Below are positions 40,800 through 47,870 of a DNA stretch of 53,058 bases, one piece after another. Every line of letters starts with the position of its first letter. The stretch's first letter is position 1. The DNA is from CAYRIY01 sp964424335. Lineage in GTDB: Bacteria; Bacillota; Limnochordia; DTU080; RSA5. The stretch covers positions 1 to 53,058 of the forward strand of contig CAYRIY010000012.1 of assembly GCA_964424335.1 (NCBI GenBank), in the 5' to 3' direction. The translations under genes and the position numbers were made by a program. The notes beneath the pieces were generated by a model that was not told the origin of the DNA, ran no database searches, and saw nothing but the letters and a program-made list of their open reading frames with translations.

Positions 40800-41825
40800 A
40801 TGACATGGATCATGACCAGAGCGCCGGAAGCGCACTCTCATGAGCGGGTGAATCGTCCCCCGCTTCTCAGAGCCAAAGACGGAAGCGAAATCACCGACCG
40901 TGCAACGTGGGAAAAGCAACGGGCGGTCATCGAGGCCGACTGGCGGCAGTATCTCGGCGAACCGCCGTTTGCGCCGTTTCCCCTCAACGTGCGCACGGAG
41001 CGCGTCGACGACAACGGCTCGCACATAGGGACGCTGCTTCGCCTGCAGACCGAGCCGCAATACTGGGAAAAGTGTTACCTCATGACGCCAAAGGACCGAC
41101 CTGAAGGACCTCTGCCCGCCGTAGTCGTCTTTTACTACGACATTGACGTTCCGGCGGGGCGCGACATGGGCAGCTCCATTTGGAAAGAAGGTCTTGAGAC
41201 GCGCCATTTCGCACGTCACCTCGTCGACCGTGGGTACGTCGTGCTCGTTCAGCGCTGGGTGTATCAGGGGAAACTCGAGGAACAGGCCCTTGAAGGGAAT
41301 AGGTACATGGGGGTCGTGGACCACCAGACGCGCACCGCCCCCGAGTGGAAGGGGCTGGGCCACGTGGCTTGGGACGCTTCCAGGTGTGTCGATTACCTCG
41401 AGACGCTTGATTTCGTGGACGCGGAGCGGATCGGCTGTATGGGCCATTCCCTCGGCGGCAAGATGACCTTGTACGCGGCGGCGTTTGATCCTCGTTTCAA
41501 AGTCGCCGTGTCGTCCGAGCCCGGTATCGGACTTCACTACTGCAATTGGGACGCCCCGTGGTACCTGGGTCCCGAGGTAAAGGACGAGGATTTCGGCAGG
41601 GACCACCACCAACTCCTTGCGCTCATCGCGCCACGGGCCTTCCTCCTGATCGGCGGCGAAAGTTCCGACGGGAACAAGAGCTGGCCATACCTCAACGCTG
41701 CTCAAGACGTGTACCGCCTGTATGGGGCCGAGGACTGCATCGGCATGATGAATCACGGCGCGGGCCACGCACCCACGATGGAAGCGTGCGAGGCGGCGTA
41801 CGAGTGGTTTGACCGGCACTTGTAG
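40800..41825 (+). CDS. Alpha/beta hydrolase, carbohydrate esterase-like
   Basis: 341 residues, no signal peptide. Nucleophile elbow CMGHSLGGKMTLYAAAFDPRFK; the following VSSEPGIGLHYCNWDAPWYLG and IAPRAFLLIGGESSDGN carry the likely acid; histidine in MNHGAGHAPTMEA. The GHSxGGK...AAFD arrangement recalls CE7/CE15-related glycan esterases, though the family cannot be fixed. It starts one base after the preceding hydrolase stop. Two adjacent cytoplasmic esterases suggest an imported oligosaccharide with more than one ester decoration. Confidence 0.84.
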   Translation: MTWIMTRAPEAHSHERVNRPPLLRAKDGSEITDRATWEKQRAVIEADWRQYLGEPPFAPFPLNVRTERVDDNGSHIGTLLRLQTEPQYWEKCYLMTPKDRPEGPLPAVVVFYYDIDVPAGRDMGSSIWKEGLETRHFARHLVDRGYVVLVQRWVYQGKLEEQALEGNRYMGVVDHQTRTAPEWKGLGHVAWDASRCVDYLETLDFVDAERIGCMGHSLGGKMTLYAAAFDPRFKVAVSSEPGIGLHYCNWDAPWYLGPEVKDEDFGRDHHQLLALIAPRAFLLIGGESSDGNKSWPYLNAAQDVYRLYGAEDCIGMMNHGAGHAPTMEACEAAYEWFDRHL

Positions 41826-41922
41826 TTCAGATTGTAAGCCGGGGCGTGGATGATCCGTATGCATCGTTGATGTGATGCTGATCGGCGCCACTGATCGGCG
41901 GTCCAAGGGGGCTCAGCGTGCC

Positions 41923-43296
41923 GTGTTTCCCGATAATGAGAACCTCACACACGACTTGTCCCACGTCTGGCACCCCGTCACGCAACACAGCGCGTTCGGC
42001 GAGAAGCCGCCGCTCATGATCGTGGGAGGGGAGGGTTCGCACGTCGTCGACGCCGGTGGGCGTCGGTACCTCGACGGAATGGCGGGCCTTTGGTGCGTCA
42101 ACATCGGATACGGCCGCAAAGAGGTTGCCGAGGCCGTGTACCGCCAGATGCTCTCTCTGCCCTATTTCCCTCACCTCCAGGCAAACGAGCCTGCGGCCAA
42201 ACTGGCCAAGCGGCTCAGCGATCTCACGGGCGGCGCCTTGAGCAGGACCTATTTTGTAAACAGCGGCACCGAGGCGGTCGAGGCGGCCATGAAGATTGCC
42301 CGCCAGTATCATCGACTCGTACACCCGGGCGAGGCGCGCTACAAGTTTGTCGGACGCCACCTGTCGTACCACGGCATGAGCATGGCAACGCTCGGCCTTG
42401 GAGGTCTGCCCGAGCGAAAAGCGATGTTCGAGCCGCTCGCGGGCTCGTTCGTCAAGGCGCCGCCGGCAAGCCCCTACCGGTGCCACTTTTGTCGAGGCGC
42501 GGAATGCACGCTGGGATGCGCCGAATACGTCGAGTTTCTCATCCGCGCGGAAGGGGCGGAGTCGATTGCAGCGGTCGTCGTCGAACCAATTCAGACCGGC
42601 GTGGGTGTGCTCGTACCACCTCCAGGGTACATCGAGAAGCTCGCTGCGATTTGCAGAAAGCACGAGATCCTTCTGATCTTCGACGAGGTGATCACGGGCT
42701 TTGGCCGGACCGGCAAATGGTTTGGCTACCAGCACGAGGGTGTCATTCCCGACATCATGTGCGTCGCCAAGGGATTATCGAGCGGGTATCAACCGATTGG
42801 AGCGACGTTGGTCAGTGAGGCGATATTTCAGGAGTTCCTGAGCACGCCGGGCGCTCCGGGGTCGCCGGCCGTGGGGCGTGAACTGATGCAAGTGAACACC
42901 TGGGGAGGGCACGCTGCGGCCTGCGCCGGGGCGCTCGCCAATCTCGACGTCATGGAGCGGGAAGGTCTGGTCGAGCATTCGGCACGGATGGGCGAGTTTT
43001 TGATCGAGCGCCTGCGCTCTTCCTTGGAGCACCCGCTCGTGGGAGATATCCGGGGGCGGGGCCTCTTGATCGCCGTTGAGCTGGTCCGCGACCGGAAAAC
43101 GCGGGAGCCGCTGGAGGGAGACCGCGTGAAGCGGATCCTCAGCGCCTGCCTCGAGCGGGGCGTGATCGTTGGCCGATCCGGCGGGACCGGGGCGGGGCTT
43201 GGAAATTGCATCGTGCTCTCGCCGCCCCTCGTGTTGAAAGAAGCCGAGGCCCTGGAGATCGTGGACGTCCTTGCGGCAGCGATCGAGTCGGTGTGA
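41923..43296 (+). CDS. Class III PLP-dependent aminotransferase
   Basis: About 457 residues from GTG 41923 (AAGGGGG eleven bases upstream); starts at 41872/41875 would add 16-17 residues without a ribosome site. Typical omega-aminotransferase features: VWHPVTQH near the start, YFVNSGTEAVEAAMKIARQYH, IFDEVITGFGRTG and the PLP Lys in DIMCVAKGLSSGYQPIG. A Cys-bearing insert (YRCHFCRGAECTLGCAEYVEF) resembles taurine/beta-alanine:pyruvate-type aminotransferases. It ends 97 bases before LacI-2. Its link to glycan use is unclear; an amino-sugar or amino-acid side group is possible. Confidence 0.92.
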   Translation: MFPDNENLTHDLSHVWHPVTQHSAFGEKPPLMIVGGEGSHVVDAGGRRYLDGMAGLWCVNIGYGRKEVAEAVYRQMLSLPYFPHLQANEPAAKLAKRLSDLTGGALSRTYFVNSGTEAVEAAMKIARQYHRLVHPGEARYKFVGRHLSYHGMSMATLGLGGLPERKAMFEPLAGSFVKAPPASPYRCHFCRGAECTLGCAEYVEFLIRAEGAESIAAVVVEPIQTGVGVLVPPPGYIEKLAAICRKHEILLIFDEVITGFGRTGKWFGYQHEGVIPDIMCVAKGLSSGYQPIGATLVSEAIFQEFLSTPGAPGSPAVGRELMQVNTWGGHAAACAGALANLDVMEREGLVEHSARMGEFLIERLRSSLEHPLVGDIRGRGLLIAVELVRDRKTREPLEGDRVKRILSACLERGVIVGRSGGTGAGLGNCIVLSPPLVLKEAEALEIVDVLAAAIESV

Positions 43297-43340
43297 CCCA
43301 AAAGAGGGAAACACCTCGCTTTCGAGTAGTGTTTGTATCT

Positions 43341-43360
43341 AAACCGGTTTCGAAACCGGA
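43341..43360 (+). promoter_or_regulatory. Operator of LacI-2 (autoregulatory site)
   Basis: AAACCGGTTTCGAAACCGGA contains the perfect 16-base palindrome CCGGTTTCGAAACCGG (43344-43359), in effect two AAACCGG(TTT) cores 12 bases apart. It lies 34 bases before the LacI-2 start and shares its core with the site before the SDR gene. Confidence 0.8.
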
Positions 43361-43393
43361 GGAATATACTGCAAAGGCGTGTAAAACCACTGC

Positions 43394-44422
43394 ATGTCCA
43401 CGATCAGTGACGTAGCCGAGCGTGCGGGCGTTTCAAAGACGACGGTCTCGCGATTTTTGAACGGCCAGTACGATCAAATGGCGGAATCGACCCGGGAGCG
43501 CATCATGGCGGCCGTCCAAGAGCTCGGTTACCGCCCGAACCTCATCGCCGCCAGCCTCAAGACCAAACGCACGTACACGCTGGGCGCCGTCGTCTCGAAC
43601 ATCGTGAACCCGTTCTTTGCCCGGGTCGTGCAGACGATCGAGGATACAGCGGCCAGGGCGGGGTACAACCTCATCCTTTCGAGCACGGGCGACGACCCGG
43701 AGAAAGAGGCCCGCTACATCAATGTGCTCCGGGATCGGCAAGTCGACGGCCTGGTGGTGGCGACGAGCGGCACCGAGATCGACGTCTATGAGACGTTGTA
43801 CGACCAGAGGTTTCCGGTGGTCTTGATCGACCGGCGCATCCCGGACGTGCCCTACGACTTTGTCGCCCTCGACAATGCCGAAGGCGTCCGTCAGGCGGTG
43901 CAGTATCTGCACCAATTGGGCCATCGGCGCATCGCCCTTGCAACCGGCCGACCGATCGAGCTCACCTCGAGGCGGGAGCGGGCCGACGCCTTTGAGCGCC
44001 ATGTGAAAGAATTCGGCATGGAGTGGGACCCCAGCCTGGTGATCGTCGAAAGTCCGACGGAAGCTGGAGGGCGCCAGGCTGCAGCGCAGTTGGTCGACCT
44101 CGATCCCCGGCCGACGGCGTTGATTTCGAGCATCAACGTGATGACGCTCGGCGCGATCAAAGCCCTCCGAGATCGGGGCGTGGATGTGCCGGGGGAGATG
44201 TCCGTCGTGGGCTTTGACGACGTCGAGTGGATGGGCGCTACGTCTCCGCCGATCACGGCGGTCTCTCAGCCGGTGCAGGAATTGGGCGCCCAAGCGGTCT
44301 CTCGTCTCATCTGGATGATCGAAGAAGGAGAAACGCCCCGGGGCCATGGGATCCGGCTCACGCCCGAGCTGATCGTGCGGGCCTCATGTGATCGTCCAAG
44401 AAAAATGCGAGGTGGGTCCTGA
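43394..44422 (+). CDS. LacI-family transcriptional regulator (LacI-2)
   Basis: 342 residues. HTH: TISDVAERAGVSKTTVSRFLNGQYDQMAESTRERIMAAVQELGYRPN with the hinge SLKTKRTYTLGAVVSNIVNPFFARVVQTIE. The sensor domain ends RDRGVDVPGEMSVVGFDDVEWMGATSPPITAVSQP. The sequence style is of KdgR/CcpA-like LacI members. The stop shares a base with the start of the 2-hydroxyacid dehydrogenase (TGATG). AAACCGGTTT operators lie before this gene and before the SDR gene, so it likely represses itself, the dehydrogenase and the SDR-SBP-D-lyase block until a uronate-type product appears. Confidence 0.95.
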   Translation: MSTISDVAERAGVSKTTVSRFLNGQYDQMAESTRERIMAAVQELGYRPNLIAASLKTKRTYTLGAVVSNIVNPFFARVVQTIEDTAARAGYNLILSSTGDDPEKEARYINVLRDRQVDGLVVATSGTEIDVYETLYDQRFPVVLIDRRIPDVPYDFVALDNAEGVRQAVQYLHQLGHRRIALATGRPIELTSRRERADAFERHVKEFGMEWDPSLVIVESPTEAGGRQAAAQLVDLDPRPTALISSINVMTLGAIKALRDRGVDVPGEMSVVGFDDVEWMGATSPPITAVSQPVQELGAQAVSRLIWMIEEGETPRGHGIRLTPELIVRASCDRPRKMRGGS

Positions 44423-45426
44423 TGACGCGTCGCAAACGGATCGTGTCGTTGATTCCGCAAGCGCTTTTCGACGAGTTTTACACGCCAGAGGTCGAGCAGG
44501 CATTCGCCGAATACTTCGAAGTCGATTCACGGCCGGGCCTCGAGAGCGAGCGCGAACTCGTGGACGCTCTTTTAGGGGCAGAAGGCTGCCTCCTCTCATG
44601 GCGGTCGCCCAAACTGACGTCGCGCGTGCTGGAAGCTGCGACCGACCTTCGCATCATCGGGCATGCCGCCGGGAGCGTGAAGGAGTTTGTCGATCCGGTG
44701 GCTTGGGATCGCGGCATCGTGGTCGTAAACGCCGCCCACGTGATCGCAAAGTACGTCGGCGAAATGGCGCTCCTACTCTCACTTTCGCTTCTGCGCAACA
44801 TTTCCCAAAACGATCAGGCGATGAAGTCGGGCGTTCGCTGGAAGCCCCACGCGTGGACCCACACGGACAGCTTACATGGCAAGGTCGTGGGGCTCGTCGG
44901 ATTCGGGCTCACCGCCCGTGAGTTCATGAAGTTGCTTGCACCATTTGACGTGCGAATCCTCGTCTATGATCCGCACGTCCCCGCAGACGTGATCGCCGAA
45001 GCGGGCGCACGCAAAGTTACCCTGGAAGAGCTGGCCGAGGCGTCCGATATTATATCGCTTCATGCTCCCAAGACTGATGAGACGGAAGGGATGATCGGCA
45101 AGGAGACGCTGTCCATGATGAAGGACGGAGCGCTGCTGATCAACACCGCCCGCGGCTCTTTGATCGATGAGGACGCCCTCGTGGCCGAACTGCGCACAGG
45201 GCGCATTCGGGCGGCCCTCGACGTCTATCGGGAGGAGCCCTTGGCGCTCGATCACCCGCTGCGGCAGCTTCCCGGCGTTATCCTCACGCCTCACTTGTCA
45301 GGCCCAGTGATGACCCAGCGCTGGCGCATGCTCCTCTCGCTGGCAGACGACTTTCGTCAATGCCTCATCGACGGGGAACGCCCTGCTCGGGCCATTCGCA
45401 AAGAGCAACTCGCACTAATGACATAA
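44422..45426 (+). CDS. D-isomer-specific 2-hydroxyacid dehydrogenase
   Basis: 334 residues, NAD(P)-dependent. The nucleotide fold is VGLVGFGLTAREF (third glycine of GxGxxG replaced by Ala). Catalytic residues: Arg in NTARGSLIDEDAL, Glu in VYREEPLAL and His in LTPHLSG. The N-terminal half is the split substrate domain. It is translationally coupled to LacI-2 and lies before the SDR gene, so it probably acts on a 2-keto acid or 2-hydroxy acid from uronate breakdown; phosphoglycerate, glyoxylate or hydroxypyruvate activity are alternatives. Confidence 0.92.
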   Translation: MTRRKRIVSLIPQALFDEFYTPEVEQAFAEYFEVDSRPGLESERELVDALLGAEGCLLSWRSPKLTSRVLEAATDLRIIGHAAGSVKEFVDPVAWDRGIVVVNAAHVIAKYVGEMALLLSLSLLRNISQNDQAMKSGVRWKPHAWTHTDSLHGKVVGLVGFGLTAREFMKLLAPFDVRILVYDPHVPADVIAEAGARKVTLEELAEASDIISLHAPKTDETEGMIGKETLSMMKDGALLINTARGSLIDEDALVAELRTGRIRAALDVYREEPLALDHPLRQLPGVILTPHLSGPVMTQRWRMLLSLADDFRQCLIDGERPARAIRKEQLALMT

Positions 45427-45478
45427 TTCGCTCTAATTTTTGCAGGAATGTATCGCGCAGAAGAGAATGTTCGAGTCA

Positions 45479-45507
45479 TCGAAACCGGTTTCGAAAACCG
45501 GTTTCGA
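45479..45507 (+). promoter_or_regulatory. Tandem LacI-2 operators before the SDR gene
   Basis: TCGAAACCGGTTTCGA (45479-45494) is a perfect palindrome. A second core AAACCGGTTT (45495-45504) has its centre 13 bases on. Together they sit in a near-perfect 35-base palindrome (45476-45510). Confidence 0.82.
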
Positions 45508-45544
45508 TGAGACGGATCCCAACGGCATTTCATGGAGGATGGAT

Positions 45545-46306
45545 ATGAGTTATCGGTTTAAAGGGAGCACGGCGCTGGTCACGGGGGCCGGCACGGGCAT
45601 CGGGCGTGCGACAGCCTTGTTGCTTGGGCGGTCCGGCATCAAGGTCGCCGTTCATTACCGCTCGAGCAAGGACGAGGCTGAGGAAGTCGCAGCCATCATC
45701 AATAGCCATGGCGGCGAGGCGTTTACGGTTCAGGCCGATGTGAGTCGCCCGGATGAGGCCCAAGCGATGGTCGCCGCATCGATCGAACGCCTGGGGCACT
45801 TGGATTACCTCGTCAACAACGCCGGCACCCTGATCGAACGCTGCCCGGTGAAGGAGATGGAAACCGAACTCTGGGACCAGGGGATCGCGGTCAACTTGTC
45901 GAGCATGTTCTATGTGACGCGGGCTGCGATCAACCACATGCTCGAGCGAGACACGGGCGGCATCGTCAACATCGCATCGATCGCAGGCTACAACGGAGGT
46001 GGATACGGCGCCGTCCACTACGCGACTGCCAAAGGAGGCGTCATCGCGTTCACCAAGGGGCTAGCGCTGGAGCTCGCCGGTACGGGGATCCGCGTCAACT
46101 GCGTCAATCCCGGAACGATCGCAACCGCTTACCACGACAAGTACAACACGCCTGAAAATCGCCGCATCAACGCCGAACGCATCGCGATGCGCCGAGAGGG
46201 TACGGCCGAAGAGGTAGCAGAGAGCGTCGCCTTTTTGCTCTCGGAAAACAGCTCGTACATTTACGGCGCGCAGATCGACGTAAACGGGGGGCAGCACTAC
46301 CGCTAA
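45545..46306 (+). CDS. Short-chain dehydrogenase/reductase (SDR), FabG-like
   Basis: 253 residues. ATG at 45545 follows GGAGG by six bases; an ATG at 45539 abuts it. Cofactor motif TGAGTGIG, NNAG (LVNNAGTL), catalytic Ser in NIASIAGYN, Tyr and Lys in YATAK (about 159 and 163), and the C-terminal YIYGAQIDVNGG. It lies directly behind two LacI-2 operators and ahead of SBP-D and two lyases. In lyase-based uronate pathways an SDR reduces the unsaturated uronate ketone product (DEH reductase type), a reasonable but unproven role here. Confidence 0.93.
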   Translation: MSYRFKGSTALVTGAGTGIGRATALLLGRSGIKVAVHYRSSKDEAEEVAAIINSHGGEAFTVQADVSRPDEAQAMVAASIERLGHLDYLVNNAGTLIERCPVKEMETELWDQGIAVNLSSMFYVTRAAINHMLERDTGGIVNIASIAGYNGGGYGAVHYATAKGGVIAFTKGLALELAGTGIRVNCVNPGTIATAYHDKYNTPENRRINAERIAMRREGTAEEVAESVAFLLSENSSYIYGAQIDVNGGQHYR

Positions 46307-46316
46307 ACATCGAGAA

Positions 46317-46470
46317 AGGAGGAGTGTCAAAACTTCGGACGTGAGAGGCCGACCGACTTCGTCGGGTCGGCGCCGAGCGGGAGAAAAGTTCAGGTGGGCC
46401 AGCGTCGCTGGCCCAATTGGACGGCAAGTCGGAACACGTACACAACGAGTTTTCAGAAGGAGGCATTGTC
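46317..46470 (+). promoter_or_regulatory. Structured leader element, copy 2 (before SBP-D)
   Basis: Shares with copy 1 (18233-18391): hairpin A (ten base pairs with one bulge, 46348-46371), CGGGAGAAAA (46378-46387), hairpin B with identical stem GGGCCAGC/GCTGGCCC (46396-46414), ATTGGACGGCAAGTCGGAAC (46416-46435), and AAGGAGGCATTGTC before the start. CCGACTT inside hairpin A (46353-46359) can pair with AAGTCGG (46426-46432); the matching pair in copy 1 is CCCACTT/AAGTGGG, a compensatory change. It may act on transcription read through from the SDR gene or include its own promoter, which I do not see. Confidence 0.68.
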
Positions 46471-47772
46471 ATGAAAGGATTCAGAGTAGTAACGCTTTGT
46501 CTGGCGCTTCTGCTTATGGCCGCTCACGCGGCGTGGGCGGCCTCGGACGAGACAGTTACCTTAAGGTGGTTCATGCGCTGGGACCAGGTGCGGGTCGAAA
46601 AAGTGGCGATCCCGGTCATTGAAGCATTTGAGCGGCTTCATCCCAACATCAAGATCGAGCTCGAGAATAACGGCGGATCGGGCAGCGACTACTGGGCGAA
46701 GTTGCAGACGATGGTGATCGGCGGCGCCGCGCCCGACATCGTTTACCCGGCGACGCACAACGGGTTCGCCTTGGCTGTCCAAGGCGAGCTGATGGACCTG
46801 ACGCCGTTTGTGGCGCGAGACGGCATCGACATGGACCAGTACCTGTACGACATCGATGAGCTGTACACCCACAACGGCCAGCTCTGGGCCTTGCCAATCG
46901 ACTGGGCCCGCGTCGGCGTCTTTTACAATGAGGACAAGTTTGCCCAAGTCGGCCTCGGCACGCCGCCCGACGACTGGACGTGGGATGAGTTCATGGATTA
47001 CGCGCGGCGCCTGACGTACGACGTGAACGGCGACGGAAACTACGACTCGTTCGCCATCCGCGACTTCACGTCGTACTGGCCGCTGATGGCGTGGAGCTTC
47101 TCCGGGCACGGGCTCTACGACGATATTCGCCGCCCGACCAAGACCTTGATCAACTCGCCTGGCGTGATCGAAGGGCTCGACTTCCTTGCTGACATGATCA
47201 ACCAAAGCAACGTGATTCCCACGAGCCGCAACTTGAGCGACTGGCAAAACGTGTTTCCCAACGGCGTTGCAGCCATGGAGATCATCGGTCACTGGCGGAT
47301 CCCGACTTTCGCGGAAACGCTCGAGTTTAATTGGAACATCGCGGCGCTCCCCCGTGCTGCGACGAGCGTCAACCGGGTCGATGGGAGCGGTTTTGCAATC
47401 TCGGCGCACACGAAGCATCCGGACGAGGCATGGGAGTTCGTGAAGTTCCTCGCTGCGCCCGGCGCATACGGAACGCAGCTCCTCCTCGAATTGCAGCAGT
47501 TCACGCCCGTGGTGCGGGAGTTGATCGAGACGGACGCCTTTATGAACCCGCCCGGCCTGGAGGGAATCAACAAGATGGCCTTGCTTGCGGGTGAGACGCT
47601 TTACTCGATGTACGAGCCGATCGGGCCGATGTACGACGCTCTGGACGCCCTCGTCAAAACGGAGCTCGACCTCGTCTGGGCGGGCGAGCAGTCCGCCGCG
47701 CAGGCCGTGCAAAAGCTGGAGCCGGCGCTGAACGCAAGACTTGCGGAGCTTGGCGAGCGTTACCGCTACTAA
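46471..47772 (+). CDS. ABC transporter sugar-binding protein (SBP-D), family 1
   Basis: 433 residues. ATG at 46471 has AAGGAGG seven bases upstream, identical context to SBP-A. Signal peptide with hydrophobic 5-20 and AAWA-AS cleavage; no lipobox. The mature start VTLRWFMRWDQVRVEKVAIPVIEAFERLHPNIKIELENNGGSGSDYWAKLQ is family-1 type, followed by WALPIDWARVGVFYNEDKFAQVGLGTPPDDWTWDEF and HPDEAWEFVKFLAAPGAYG. Set between the SDR and a heparinase-type lyase, it likely binds oligouronates or glycosaminoglycan-like fragments. No permeases nearby. Confidence 0.94.
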   Translation: MKGFRVVTLCLALLLMAAHAAWAASDETVTLRWFMRWDQVRVEKVAIPVIEAFERLHPNIKIELENNGGSGSDYWAKLQTMVIGGAAPDIVYPATHNGFALAVQGELMDLTPFVARDGIDMDQYLYDIDELYTHNGQLWALPIDWARVGVFYNEDKFAQVGLGTPPDDWTWDEFMDYARRLTYDVNGDGNYDSFAIRDFTSYWPLMAWSFSGHGLYDDIRRPTKTLINSPGVIEGLDFLADMINQSNVIPTSRNLSDWQNVFPNGVAAMEIIGHWRIPTFAETLEFNWNIAALPRAATSVNRVDGSGFAISAHTKHPDEAWEFVKFLAAPGAYGTQLLLELQQFTPVVRELIETDAFMNPPGLEGINKMALLAGETLYSMYEPIGPMYDALDALVKTELDLVWAGEQSAAQAVQKLEPALNARLAELGERYRY

Positions 47773-47781
47773 GCGCGCACA

Positions 47782-47810
47782 GCCGGACCGGCCACGTCGG
47801 TCGGTCCGGC
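47782..47810 (+). terminator. Hairpin after SBP-D, possible partial terminator
   Basis: GCCGGACCG (47782-47790) pairs perfectly with CGGTCCGGC (47802-47810). Only GGCCTTTGG follows, so it is more likely an mRNA-stabilising or attenuating hairpin than a full terminator, in line with higher expression of binding proteins. Confidence 0.45.
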
Positions 47811-47870
47811 GGCCTTTGGCTCTAGCGTTTGGCGTGGAAGCGCAAACTGCAACCAAAAGGGGTGAGCGCC

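Noticed and set aside
40632..41906. Minus-strand open frame over the two esterase genes
   Set aside because: Antisense shadow; both plus-strand genes carry catalytic motifs.
46561..47856. Minus-strand open frame opposite SBP-D
   Set aside because: Antisense shadow of a clear binding protein.
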